Shown in pieces: positions 35,545 through 44,578 of a DNA stretch of 64,000 nucleotides. The notes beneath the pieces were generated by a model. It was not told the DNA's origin. It did no database searches and saw nothing but the letters and a program-made list of their open reading frames with translations. The DNA comes from Bacillota bacterium (GTDB lineage Bacteria; Bacillota; Clostridia; Lachnospirales; Lachnospiraceae), in contig JAEZOB010000042.1 of the NCBI GenBank assembly GCA_023414355.1, forward strand, positions 62,001 to 126,000, given 5' to 3'. Position 1 is the stretch's first letter. Every line of letters starts with the position of its first letter. The position numbers were made by a program, and so were the translations under genes.

Positions 35545-35586
35545 CCACCTATGAAGAAAAACCTTAAAAACATTCTTCACAGATGG
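35545..35586 (-). terminator. Hairpin with U-run in the divergent dapL/lysR interval
   Basis: Read on the minus strand, a 14-bp stem with two G-U pairs (CCATCTGTGAAGAA with its partner) is followed by TTTTTAAAATC, the form of a rho-independent terminator. It lies 135 bases upstream of the dapL-like gene and before its promoter candidate. It may stop transcription entering from the lysR side, or act as an attenuator if a further promoter exists. Confidence 0.5.
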
Positions 35587-35679
35587 TACTCTATTTCTTT
35601 GGTAGACTGGGGGCCAGACTAAAACGAAACGCACTTTAACTGATTTGTATGCCGTATAAGCGGTAGAATGGAGATTATC

Positions 35680-36543
35680 ATGAATACAGATACTTTATAT
35701 ACTTTCGTGCAGTTAGCAGCTTATAAAAATTATACTCAAACTGCCAATAGACTTTACGTTGCTCAATCGACAATCACAAATCGTATTTTCGAATTAGAGG
35801 CGGAATTAGGGAAGCAACTATTTATCCGTAATAAACGACAGCTTCAGCTAACACCGGAAGGAGAACATTTCCTTAGTTATGCCTCACGTATACTGGAGTT
35901 GGAGACTATGGCAAAGAAAGAAATAGATTCCATTAATCTCTATGAACATTCCTTAAGAATCGGAACTACGAATACGATTTATGATTGTCACCTGGCGAGT
36001 AATATTATCTCCTATCTCAATCAACATTCGAAAGTGAAGCTAAAGGTCACACTTGGTCATTCTTTACCACTCCTTCAGATGCTGCTGGATAAGACAATTG
36101 ATCTTGCCTTCACCTATGCTCCCTGTAATAAGCCCGGAATCACTTGCACTCCTTTTCGGACAGACGAACTGGTTCTCGTTACTCATTGTAGCAATACCAT
36201 ATATTCAAAGGGTATTACCCAAAAGGAGCTTGCTTCTGTTCCTTATTATTATGTAGATTTTACTTTACAGCAGCTAGGAAGTCATATCAGAGATCTATTT
36301 CCCAAAGGACATTCCTTCCCTTTCGAGATTGATCGTAGTGCTAATGTCATTCCTTACCTGATGAAGGGTACAGGTTATTGCTTTCTTCCTGAAAGCCTGG
36401 TAAAGGAGGAATTAATCCAGGGGAGACTGATTACCATACCTTTGATTGATTTTGCTGTAACTAAAGTGACAAGCTACGTAATTACAACAGACGAATCGAG
36501 GCAATTTGAATGTGTACATAATTTTATTAAAAGCATTATATAA
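35680..36543 (+). CDS. LysR-family transcriptional regulator
   Basis: 287 residues from the ATG at 35680, which has GGAG 6 bases before it; an ATG 12 bases earlier overlaps that site. N-terminal winged HTH (FVQLAAYKNYTQTANRLYVA QSTITNRI region), then the periplasmic-binding-like co-inducer domain (about 88-287). It is divergent from the dapL-like gene by 269 bases, the classical arrangement in which LysR controls the neighbour. Family members of this subgroup are often activated by a small metabolite. Confidence 0.9.
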   Translation: MNTDTLYTFVQLAAYKNYTQTANRLYVAQSTITNRIFELEAELGKQLFIRNKRQLQLTPEGEHFLSYASRILELETMAKKEIDSINLYEHSLRIGTTNTIYDCHLASNIISYLNQHSKVKLKVTLGHSLPLLQMLLDKTIDLAFTYAPCNKPGITCTPFRTDELVLVTHCSNTIYSKGITQKELASVPYYYVDFTLQQLGSHIRDLFPKGHSFPFEIDRSANVIPYLMKGTGYCFLPESLVKEELIQGRLITIPLIDFAVTKVTSYVITTDESRQFECVHNFIKSII

Positions 36544-36583
36544 TGGACTTAATCCCAAGAGGGAAAGTAAATCCCGGGTGATT

Positions 36584-38266
36584 TTACCAATGAAACCAGA
36601 AAATCACGCCACCCTTCGCATTCTTTGCCCCATAAGCAAACCGATACATGTCGAGTATTTTACTTACGATAGAAAGGCCTAATCCAGAGCCTTTTTTATT
36701 ACTCCGTGCCGTGTCTGCTTTCTTGTAAGGCTTCCAGACTTCACTTATGATTTCTTCCGGAATAAAGCTTCCACTATTATAGAATTCGAGTAAATAATTT
36801 GATATGGTTATTTTAATCAATCCACCATCAGGCATAATATCAAGTGCATTTACAAAGAAATTATCAATCACTCGTTCCATAAGTATATAGTCAGCTTTTA
36901 TTGTAGCTTCTCCAACGAGCTCTACTGTAATATGCCTTTCATTGCATATTGGGTTGTAGCGCTGTTGTAATTTAGTACATACTTGCTCCAGTGATACAGG
37001 TTCATAGTTCAATTGAAAAGTAGCTGTTTCATATTTGGATAGATCTAGCATCTCCTTGATGATCCTATCCATACGGTCTACATTTACAGCGATATTACCG
37101 GCATAATACTCTCTTTTCTCTGTATGAACATTCTCCAAAAGGTTCTGTGCATAGCCAGAGATTATACTTAATGGGGTTTTTAAATCATGTGCCAAGGCAC
37201 TTGTGGTTTCACTGCGGTAGATATCGAATTCTTCCTTCTCCCGAAACACTTTATAGGTCTGTCTGGAAAGAATGAAAGCCACTACCATAAATACAATGAA
37301 ACAGCTTAGCCATATTGCTCCTAATATACCAATACTACGTATTAATATGTTTTCCTCAGTACCTGCAACGATCCAAAATTCATTATTAGAATATGAAAAA
37401 TTGTTCGATATTTTTACATTATCATAAGGAATAATATAATAATAACGATATATCCACTGCTTAACTTTCCCATATGATGTGAATATACCTTGTTGAACTG
37501 ATTGCTGCAGCTTATTTTTATCCTTTACCATAGTGCGCAACAGCTTACTTGGCCCTTCCCCACTACATCCAGGAGATGTAATGAAACCATGGGTATAATG
37601 AGGAATATTTTTCGTATTTTGGTAATTTGTTGTATAAACAATAGCCTCTTCTTGTTTTTCATATAACCTGTTGACTCCTCCGTTCGAATGAAAACTTTCA
37701 GCGTACATTGGAACAACCGCTATTTTTCCTGGTATGACAGTTTCTCCATCCATCCAGAAGCTCCTCAGATCTAGTACATAACCGGCTAAATCCCCTATCT
37801 TTTTAGCTTTAGGCATAGCATGTAAGTAAGTATTTAGCTCTGTTATTACTTCTTCGCTAAACCAATCTCTCGAAGCTAGATACCCATCATTATATGGAGG
37901 ATCAGTATTAACACAAAGCCAGTAATCATCCGTATTATAAATTAAATTATAATCCTTCGAAAACACTCCTATTTCCATGCTTGATGTCGGATATGGGTAC
38001 AAACTCTTTACTAATTCTGTCTTTACTTTTACATTATCAGTAATATGATTTTTACTATCAATATTATCATGAAGGATCATCGCAACATTTTTAGCAGCCA
38101 CTTCAGCACTTGATTGAAATCGTAATGCTTCCATTCTCAATTGCTGTTGAAACACTAGCGTACTAAATCCCACCATCAATATTAAATAAACAGCAAACAT
38201 AGCAAAAATAGTACGAGCATATATCTTCCTTCTAGCTTTATTATGTTTTCTACTAACTTTTTTCAA
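36584..38266 (-). CDS. Sensor histidine kinase with large extracytoplasmic domain
   Basis: 560 residues. TM1 is about 18-40, followed by an extracytoplasmic domain of about 260 residues with no recognised fold, and TM2 at about 312-334. There is no clear HAMP. The phospho-acceptor is in SALAHDLKTPLSIISGY; ATPase boxes include DNFFVNAL and GSGLGLSI. The start is a TTG preceded by GGAGGG, 2 bases after the response regulator stop. Partner of that regulator. The ligand is not predictable from the sequence. Confidence 0.85.
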   Translation of the reverse strand: MKKVSRKHNKARRKIYARTIFAMFAVYLILMVGFSTLVFQQQLRMEALRFQSSAEVAAKNVAMILHDNIDSKNHITDNVKVKTELVKSLYPYPTSSMEIGVFSKDYNLIYNTDDYWLCVNTDPPYNDGYLASRDWFSEEVITELNTYLHAMPKAKKIGDLAGYVLDLRSFWMDGETVIPGKIAVVPMYAESFHSNGGVNRLYEKQEEAIVYTTNYQNTKNIPHYTHGFITSPGCSGEGPSKLLRTMVKDKNKLQQSVQQGIFTSYGKVKQWIYRYYYIIPYDNVKISNNFSYSNNEFWIVAGTEENILIRSIGILGAIWLSCFIVFMVVAFILSRQTYKVFREKEEFDIYRSETTSALAHDLKTPLSIISGYAQNLLENVHTEKREYYAGNIAVNVDRMDRIIKEMLDLSKYETATFQLNYEPVSLEQVCTKLQQRYNPICNERHITVELVGEATIKADYILMERVIDNFFVNALDIMPDGGLIKITISNYLLEFYNSGSFIPEEIISEVWKPYKKADTARSNKKGSGLGLSIVSKILDMYRFAYGAKNAKGGVIFWFHW

Positions 38267-38268
38267 AC

Positions 38269-38946
38269 CTATCCCTCCAATCTATATCCTCTCTTTATGA
38301 CAGTTTTAATCTGATTCGAAGCCTCTCCGAGAGCTTTTCGCAACTTTTTCACATGGTTATCTACCACTCTGTCATTTCCTTCAAAGTCATACCCCCAGAC
38401 ACGGATTAAGAGACTTTCACGACTCACAATCCTTCCGCGATTTTCCATCAATAGCTTTAAGATAGTAAATTCCTTTGGTGCAAGATTTACTTCTTCCTCG
38501 TTAATATAAACCGTATAGCGATAGGGATTTATTCTAATTTTTCCAACCACTATACAATCGTTTCGTATGGTCCCTTTGCTACGTCTGATCAAAGCTGAAA
38601 TCTTTGCATGCAACTCAGCTAGAGAGAACGGCTTGGATATATAATCATCACATCCCAGAGAATAGCCATACAGCTTATCGCTCTCATTATTCTTAGCAGT
38701 AATGAAAACAATAGGAACCTCACTATTTTTCCTAAGCTCCTTACAGAGAGTCAGACCATTTACCTCCGGTAGCATGATATCAAGAATCACAAGATCATAA
38801 GCATTCTCCGCACATTTTGCCATTCCTTCACTGCCTGTAGCTGCAGTATCTATGTAGATTACATCTTCACTTTTTTGAGAAAAGTAATCTATGATAATTT
38901 CTCTGATTTCTGCATCGTCTTCTACTAGCAATAACTTATTCAACAT
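38269..38946 (-). CDS. OmpR/PhoB-family response regulator
   Basis: 225 residues from the ATG at 38946, preferred over a start 60 bases upstream because GGGAGGTGGGAAG precedes it. Receiver with VEDDAEIRE, phospho-acceptor Asp in LVILDIMLPEVNG and switch lysine in YISKPFSLAEL; C-terminal winged helix ends in VIKRGYRLEG. It is translationally linked to the kinase (2 bases between). Target genes unknown. Confidence 0.92.
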   Translation of the reverse strand: MLNKLLLVEDDAEIREIIIDYFSQKSEDVIYIDTAATGSEGMAKCAENAYDLVILDIMLPEVNGLTLCKELRKNSEVPIVFITAKNNESDKLYGYSLGCDDYISKPFSLAELHAKISALIRRSKGTIRNDCIVVGKIRINPYRYTVYINEEEVNLAPKEFTILKLLMENRGRIVSRESLLIRVWGYDFEGNDRVVDNHVKKLRKALGEASNQIKTVIKRGYRLEG

Positions 38947-39289
38947 CTTCCCACCTCCCGATCCTATATTAACACATTGATCTATCTTTTCTGTATCCTT
39001 ATTCATATTTTTTGAAAAATAATAAAACTATGTTTTACGGCCAAATTCATGCTTTTATACAGAATTATTTTGTTAAACCTTTACAGCTACAGAAAAATTA
39101 TTAATATTATCTGTAATTTCATTTTGTGATTTTGTTTGTCTGAAACTTAAGGCCGGTCACATATGAGGAACAGAATTATGCAAAGACAAACAGCATTTCG
39201 CTATCCTTAACGAAATGCTGTTTGTCTATAGACTCATCAACTTAAAATTATTTGGGTCTCTTATGAAAATTTTATTTTATTTTTTTTCT
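38947..39289. other. Intergenic stretch upstream of a two-component pair
   Basis: The 343 bases between the response regulator and the VanZ-RDD gene hold the long terminator listed separately. No good sigma-A promoter is visible; the best candidate for the regulator is a weak TTGGCC, 17, TATTTT. No gene is seen. Confidence 0.5.
39184..39227 (-). terminator. Terminator of the VanZ-RDD gene
   Basis: AGACAAACAGCATTTCG and its exact complement form a perfect 17-bp stem with a 10-base loop, 62 bases past the VanZ-RDD stop codon. The U-tract is weak (TTTGTCTTTG). Confidence 0.6.
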
Positions 39290-40372
39290 TTATAAAGCCT
39301 TGATATATGCATTCAGCATCGGTTCCCAAAAATAGCATAGCTTTCTTTTTGATAAACTTTTTATGATCATGATACAGATACAAAGGAGGAGCAAAACTTG
39401 TAGTATTTGATAAATCCAGTTATTACCCGGTAATATCTCCTGCATTCCACGAAGAAAATGATACCACATCCCAACCAAGAGATTATGAAGTAATACACGG
39501 GAAGCCTTTGCCTGTTGTCCGACATGATCTGTCAGACGAAGCTTTAGCAGACACATTCCGAAAGTCTGTTTTTTCTTATTAAGCATAGGAAATACCAGAA
39601 ATACTATGGCTTCGAATGCCAGATAAAGCTGAAAATCAAAGTCTTTTGGTACTCCTAAGCTATAGATCACCGCTCGGCTTAATTCGAATAGAATACCAAT
39701 GAAAATCGAATCAACTATAAAAGAAAGAATTCTTCGAAACAAACTTGCTTCGTCTGTTACTATAGTCTTATCCTTTGATGGATTGGGTAGAAATCTACTG
39801 AGGCAACCGGCAAGAAAATAACCGAGTACAGCCCCTAAAGTATTTACCATCAAGTCATCCACATCAGCGAATCGGTAAGCTTTAGGATAAATACCATATA
39901 AGCCGCTGAACTGTGTCGCTTCATAAAAAAAGCTTAAGAGAAACCCTGTCAAGGCAACAAAAGGTAAAGTAAGCTTAAAATACTGTCTCATATAAATTCC
40001 AAACGGAATGGTTAGCACAATGTTAAAGGCTACAGTATAAAAGCTTGAGCTCCTTAAGGAATGCAACCAGGTTCCGGGTCTGGCCCAGGAAAAGCCCGAC
40101 TCGCTCAGAAAGGTATGTATCAATAAAAACGGTCTGAAATTAGGCTGTATCACCTTCATACTCTCTACTGCTTCTATCGATGGCAGGGGTAATACTGTCA
40201 TAAACCAAGCTGTGATCATATACGTGATAAAGGAAGCCGTGACAATACTCCCACGAAGTTTAACCGCACCATAACGACGATATTGGTGAATAAGTAAAGG
40301 AATAAACGCCAGGTAAATCAATAATAATGACATTAGAATACCAGTTGCAATGGGATTAAGATACGCTATCAT
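39290..40372 (-). CDS. VanZ-RDD fusion membrane protein
   Basis: 360 residues. The first half (about 5-210) is a VanZ-like domain with a recognisable YEATQFSGLYGIYPK and FADVDDLMVNTLGAVLGYF; VanZ confers low-level teicoplanin resistance by an unknown route. The second half (about 215-345) is an RDD domain, with LFRRILSFIVDSIFIG, the Asp and Arg typical of the family, and KKKQTFGMCLLKLRL. About nine helices in all. The gene overlaps the 3' end of the ketopantoate reductase gene by 17 bases, so is co-transcribed with it. Confidence 0.8.
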   Translation of the reverse strand: MIAYLNPIATGILMSLLLIYLAFIPLLIHQYRRYGAVKLRGSIVTASFITYMITAWFMTVLPLPSIEAVESMKVIQPNFRPFLLIHTFLSESGFSWARPGTWLHSLRSSSFYTVAFNIVLTIPFGIYMRQYFKLTLPFVALTGFLLSFFYEATQFSGLYGIYPKAYRFADVDDLMVNTLGAVLGYFLAGCLSRFLPNPSKDKTIVTDEASLFRRILSFIVDSIFIGILFELSRAVIYSLGVPKDFDFQLYLAFEAIVFLVFPMLNKKKQTFGMCLLKLRLTDHVGQQAKASRVLLHNLLVGMWYHFLRGMQEILPGNNWIYQILQVLLLLCICIMIIKSLSKRKLCYFWEPMLNAYIKAL

Positions 40373-41306
40373 TCTTATTTCTCCTTTGCAACTTATTATT
40401 CACTGATAAAGTAATCGGTGTTGCAATACCGAGTTCTTCTCCAAGTCTGATGATTGTATCGCCAAACAACTCTGCCTCATTTGGTTTTTCGATTTGTTCA
40501 AAATCCCGTTGAAAGGAGGTTTTTGAATCGTACGGGAAATTATTTCCCTTAATAAAGGCTTCTTCTACGATATGCTCCGATAATTGTATCCCCTTCTTCA
40601 AAGCAATTTCATAAATTTCTGTCATTATACCTTTTACTTTCATGCAAGCATCCTGATCCGCTAATATCTGTCCCATTGTTTTATTTTCGCTTGCTGTCAC
40701 CATACCATAGGCAGCGATAAAAATATATTTCCCCCAGATCTCAGGATAAACATCATCAAAAAAGGTATGCTTAATATTGGCTGCTTTAAAAAGATCAATG
40801 ATAGCCTGTGGCTGTCGCTCTTTATGTACAGGGTCCTTACCTAGTAAAATGGTACAAGCCCCACCGTTCTGTGTAACCTTTCCATACCTCTCGATGTGAG
40901 TACCGACATAGACACAAGCCGGATATATCGTCGCATCACCAATTACCCTTTTCACCCGATCATAGATATCGATACCGTTGAGTAGCGGAATGATCTGCGT
41001 ACTGCTATTTATCTTACACTGAAGCATCTTCAGTACATTATTCAGATCATACCCTTTTACACATAATAAGCATAAGTCAAGCTCCGGGAAATCATCCATG
41101 TTATCAGAAGCCAGAGTAGGCCTTACCAAAAACTCACCCTCCTCCAGTGTACTCAATAATAAGCCGTTTTTTTGAATTTCCTCAAGATGCCTTCCTCTTG
41201 CAAAAAAATAAACATTTAGTTCCTTATTGTCATCCTTTAATAATCCGGCAAGCTTACCGCCAAAGTATCCACCCACACCGCCTACACCTATGATTCCAAC
41301 ATTCAT
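40356..41306 (-). CDS. panE: 2-Dehydropantoate 2-reductase (ketopantoate reductase family)
   Basis: 316 residues from the ATG at 41306, which has GGAG 7 bases before; an ATG 12 bases upstream overlaps that site. N-terminal NADPH loop GIIGVGGVGGYFGGKLAG, then PLLNGIDIYDRV and an all-helical C-terminal domain with the conserved catalytic lysine region (EIWGKYIF). It reduces ketopantoate to pantoate in coenzyme A synthesis. Paralogues of unknown specificity exist, so substrate is likely but not certain. It precedes the VanZ-RDD gene with an overlap. Confidence 0.85.
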   Translation of the reverse strand: MNVGIIGVGGVGGYFGGKLAGLLKDDNKELNVYFFARGRHLEEIQKNGLLLSTLEEGEFLVRPTLASDNMDDFPELDLCLLCVKGYDLNNVLKMLQCKINSSTQIIPLLNGIDIYDRVKRVIGDATIYPACVYVGTHIERYGKVTQNGGACTILLGKDPVHKERQPQAIIDLFKAANIKHTFFDDVYPEIWGKYIFIAAYGMVTASENKTMGQILADQDACMKVKGIMTEIYEIALKKGIQLSEHIVEEAFIKGNNFPYDSKTSFQRDFEQIEKPNEAELFGDTIIRLGEELGIATPITLSVNNKLQRRNKNDSVS

Positions 41307-41318
41307 ATTAAACTCCAT

Positions 41319-41685
41319 TCTATCAATAAGATATTGAATTGCAAATACTATTTAGTACATGGTCATTCGCATATCAACTCATCTGATCTATTTCATAATT
41401 TGTCAAATGTAATAATATCATTAGTAATCTATGATAACAACATATTTTTGGTGGCTCCGCAGAAATCATTCAATCATTCATAGATCATGATAACCCCCTT
41501 TTAGGGTTACATTTTTCTCCTCATTGCTCTTATTTCAGTTTCTTCTTTCCTTGCAGGAAAATAAAAGCTTGTGCTCAATCTAAGAATACGCCCTGCAGAT
41601 ACAGGGCGTATTTCAATATTGCAAAGCCTATATAGCATAAATTATCAGTCAACTGATAGCTTTGACAAATCATTTTTATCCATAC
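41319..41685. other. Intergenic stretch between aspC-like and panE genes
   Basis: The 367 bases hold the terminator of the aspC-like gene (41585-41612) and two small hairpins: TATCAG / CTGATA at 41643-41658 and an imperfect ATAACCC / GGGTTAC pair near 41490. No coding sequence is supported. Confidence 0.5.
41585..41612 (-). terminator. Terminator of the aspartate aminotransferase-like gene
   Basis: AATACGCCCTG / CAGGGCGTATT form a perfect 11-bp, GC-rich stem with a 6-base loop, about 74 bases past the stop codon. The following U-tract is short (CTTAGATT). Confidence 0.65.
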
Positions 41686-42882
41686 CTAATTCAATTTCTC
41701 AACTAAAGCTTCTATTCTGTCCAAGCCCTTTTTAATCTGTTCCATGGAAATTGCATAAGACAGACGAATATGATCTGCAAAGCCGAAATCACCGCAGGGA
41801 ATTACAGCAACATTATAATCCTCAATTAAGATCTTTGCCAGCTTATCCACATCACCGATTGTTTCACCATTATATGCCTTATCAAGCATTTGGCTTACAT
41901 CCACAAAAGTATAGAATGCTCCTTGCGGCTTTAAAGCAGAGATTAAATTAATATTACAAATTCTTTCATACATATAATCTCTTCTCTTCTTAAATTCCGC
42001 ATGCATATTCTTCACTGAGTCCTGAGGACCTAGAAGAGCTTCATACGCCGCTTTCTGAGCGATGGAGTTGGGATTAGAGGTCTGATGGCTCTGAACACTT
42101 CCCATAAGCTTCGCAATCTCCTTGGAGGAGCCTGTAAATCCGATTCTCCAGCCGGTCATGGAATAGCTCTTTGCCACACCACTACAGGTAATGGTGCGTT
42201 TATAGATTTCTTCGTTAAAGGAAGCGATACTGACAGCTTCTCCTTCATAGATCAGATGTTCATACATTTCATCTGAAACCACATAGAAATCTTTTCTTAC
42301 CGCAACCTCTGCAATCGCTTCCAACTCTTCTCTGGTATAAATCATACCGGAAGGATTACTTGGAGAATTTAGGATCAAAGCCTTGGTTTTTTCGGTACAG
42401 GCTGCTTCTATCTGTGCAGCGGTCACTTTATAGTGATTGGATTTTTCGCCTCTGACAAAAACCGGCACTCCATCTGCAAGCTTAACGATTTCAGGATAGC
42501 TTAACCAGTAGGGAGTAAGTATGATTACTTCATCACCGGGATTACAGATTGCCTCGAATATATTGGTCAAGGAGTGCTTTCCTCCATTGCTTACCACGAT
42601 CTGGCTGGGATCATAATTGATATGATTAAAATTCGTAAATTTATCGCATACTGCTTTACGAAGCTCCAGTGTTCCTTCTGCAGGAGTATATTTCGTAAAT
42701 CCGTCATGGATCGCTTTAATCGCTGCATCACAGATATTATCCGGAGTATTGAAATCAGGCTCGCCTGCTCCAAATCCGACTACGTCGATTCCCTTACTCA
42801 TTAATTCCTTGGCTTTTGCTGTGATTGCCAATGTGGAGGAGGGTTTTACTGCCTGAGCTTTTTTAGATAGTGATAATGACAT
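41686..42882 (-). CDS. aspC: Aspartate aminotransferase (class I/Ib, PLP-dependent)
   Basis: 398 residues from the ATG at 42882; an ATG four codons upstream lies inside the AAAGGATG ribosome-binding sequence and is disfavoured. The fold type I fingerprint is complete: DVVGFGAGEPDFNTPDNI, the LILNSPSNPSGMIY turn, and the PLP lysine in CSGVAKSYSMTGWRIGF. Subgroup Ib enzymes interconvert aspartate and oxaloacetate, some with prephenate activity too. It is preceded by a consensus-like promoter and followed by a terminator, so transcribed alone. Confidence 0.9.
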   Translation of the reverse strand: MSLSLSKKAQAVKPSSTLAITAKAKELMSKGIDVVGFGAGEPDFNTPDNICDAAIKAIHDGFTKYTPAEGTLELRKAVCDKFTNFNHINYDPSQIVVSNGGKHSLTNIFEAICNPGDEVIILTPYWLSYPEIVKLADGVPVFVRGEKSNHYKVTAAQIEAACTEKTKALILNSPSNPSGMIYTREELEAIAEVAVRKDFYVVSDEMYEHLIYEGEAVSIASFNEEIYKRTITCSGVAKSYSMTGWRIGFTGSSKEIAKLMGSVQSHQTSNPNSIAQKAAYEALLGPQDSVKNMHAEFKKRRDYMYERICNINLISALKPQGAFYTFVDVSQMLDKAYNGETIGDVDKLAKILIEDYNVAVIPCGDFGFADHIRLSYAISMEQIKKGLDRIEALVEKLN

Positions 42883-42894
42883 ATTCTGTACCAT

Positions 42895-43224
42895 CCTTTA
42901 TTTAACATTTTAATTGCTTCTATTGAAATCTATCCCATTGTAATATATAAACTTAAGGATTGCAACAGAAATTTCAAAAAAAATCAAAAAAGTGTTTCCA
43001 GTGGCTTTCATATGTCCGTACTTCAGAGACTTTTTGTGCATTTTGTGCATTTTCGCACACAATTCTTCCTTTATATGGAATCTATATCCACAGAATACCT
43101 ATTTATATCAGTTTTGACACTTACTTTTATTTCGAATACAGATATGTAAACTTTAATAAATTAATTTTATACCCTGCTTTTCTTTCATTAATTATTGTGT
43201 ATCAATTTTATCATTAGAAGTAAT
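42895..43224. other. AT-rich stretch upstream of the aspC-like gene
   Basis: These 330 bases contain the aspC promoter near the left end. Elsewhere the sequence is AT-rich with a TTTTTGTGCATTTTGTGCATT direct duplication (shortened here) around 43030-43055. No gene and no terminator of the small membrane-protein gene is evident. Confidence 0.4.
42937..42965 (-). promoter_or_regulatory. Sigma-A promoter of the aspartate aminotransferase gene
   Basis: Minus strand TTGCAA, exactly 17 bases, TACAAT, about 45 bases before the start codon. Confidence 0.7.
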
Positions 43225-43425
43225 TTATGATTTTTTTCTGCTGTCTATCATCATGAGGATTGCATTTACTAAGGACAGTAGACAAAAAATCCATAACAAT
43301 TTGATAGATACATTATTATTTACGAAATTCATGGTTGGATTATATTCATCCAGGATGAGGAAGGTTATAAATATTCCTGACAGTATAAAAAGCATATGTG
43401 GCATTACCTTTTTGATCCAATTCAT
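43225..43425 (-). CDS. Small two-helix membrane protein
   Basis: 66 residues: a short basic start, helices at about 8-26 and 44-60, and a basic tail (DSRKKS). Its ATG overlaps the glycosidase stop codon as ATGA, and AAGGAGG lies inside the end of the glycosidase gene, so it is translationally coupled to it. Not a family I recognise. It may form a complex with the exported glycosidase. Confidence 0.7.
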   Translation of the reverse strand: MNWIKKVMPHMLFILSGIFITFLILDEYNPTMNFVNNNVSIKLLWIFCLLSLVNAILMMIDSRKKS

Positions 43426-44363
43426 TCTTCTACCTCCTTAATTATGATACAATCGCTTACTTCTCGTCCTCCGTCACAGGGGTGATTCACTTCAGAATCT
43501 GAAAATGTCATGGAGGAGGATTTCCCCCCGTCCAGATTATAGGCAGCCTTACAGCCAAGCGTTTCGAATAAGCTCGATAATTGAGTCAGTGTCATTCCAT
43601 TCGAATAGCCACGCTGTCTTCCATCCACAACTATCAGGCAATAATGACCCGGTTCATAATAACCGACTGCACTTCTGGGGTGTATCTTACTGATATGCCA
43701 GTCTGCATTGAACTCGGTCATTTGTTTTCCCTCCTCATCCAGAAGCTCCGGTCCAAAGCTCCATGCCTGCCAGGCACCTTCCGCAATAGACTGATCCGCA
43801 TCAAAAGTTCCTGGTGAATACGTTTTCATTGTACCGTCCATATATAGGATGCATACATCCGAATCGCTCTCCGTACTACGATACAATATGCCGTTACGTA
43901 TCACAACACCATTATCTCCATTGCCATAATAATCGCCGTTGATAGAAAGAATTGCATTCAAAGACCGATCCATATCAAGAACTGTATCCGTATATCCGAT
44001 TCCATAGATACCATCCGCGAAGGTGCTTTGCAGACAGGTAATATCGGTCAGATATATGTCAGCAATATAATAAGTATTCGTATCAGCTCCACTGCCCTCT
44101 GTATGTTTGGTTACAGATATCGATATATCTTTACTTTTGTAAGTATTGTCTGTAAGCTCGATTGTATCACTAAAATGCCCGCTGAATTGATCAGCTAAGG
44201 AGTCCGCGGATTCCTTCTGCACTTCTGCTTTGGCTGTTTTACTTTCGCTCAGCTGCCTCGGTATCCTATAGTACAGACCGTAGAATACAATTACATAGAT
44301 CGCAATAATCATGAAATCTATCAATAACAGTAACCCGATTGGCAATTTCTTCTTATATCGCAT
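43422..44363 (-). CDS. Anchored phosphodiester glycosidase family protein (NAGPA domain)
   Basis: 313 residues. A TM helix (about 9-28) anchors an exported domain. The NAGPA domain (about 100-313) has SINGDYYGNGDNGVVIRNG, HPRSAVGYYEPGHY, VVDGRQRGYSNGMTL and the highly conserved NLDGGKSSSM near its end. The mammalian relative removes covering GlcNAc from mannose-6-phosphate; bacterial members likely cleave phosphodiester-linked sugars in wall polymers or exopolysaccharide. Substrate unknown. It forms a pair with the small membrane protein. Confidence 0.88.
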   Translation of the reverse strand: MRYKKKLPIGLLLLIDFMIIAIYVIVFYGLYYRIPRQLSESKTAKAEVQKESADSLADQFSGHFSDTIELTDNTYKSKDISISVTKHTEGSGADTNTYYIADIYLTDITCLQSTFADGIYGIGYTDTVLDMDRSLNAILSINGDYYGNGDNGVVIRNGILYRSTESDSDVCILYMDGTMKTYSPGTFDADQSIAEGAWQAWSFGPELLDEEGKQMTEFNADWHISKIHPRSAVGYYEPGHYCLIVVDGRQRGYSNGMTLTQLSSLFETLGCKAAYNLDGGKSSSMTFSDSEVNHPCDGGREVSDCIIIKEVEE

Positions 44364-44485
44364 GATTTGGCAAGTCTCCTTTTCCTGACTTATGCTAGAT
44401 AAAATGTATTAATCATGATTGATCTTACATCCGTTCTATGTTTCATCATATGATATCCTTTTGTGCAAGTCAATTCATTGCCAAT

Positions 44486-44536
44486 AAAAAACAGAAGCCT
44501 TACCATATCAAGAATGTTATAAGGCTTCTGTTTTTA
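44486..44536 (-). terminator. Terminator of the threonate/erythronate operon
   Basis: AAAAAACAGAAGCCTTA pairs with TAAGGCTTCTGTTTTT (about 17 bp), followed on the minus strand by an extended U-rich TTTTTTATTGG. It lies 43 bases past the GntP permease stop codon. Confidence 0.8.
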
Positions 44537-44578
44537 TATTGGTTAATGAATTAAAAATACTCTTTCATTATAAGTATT

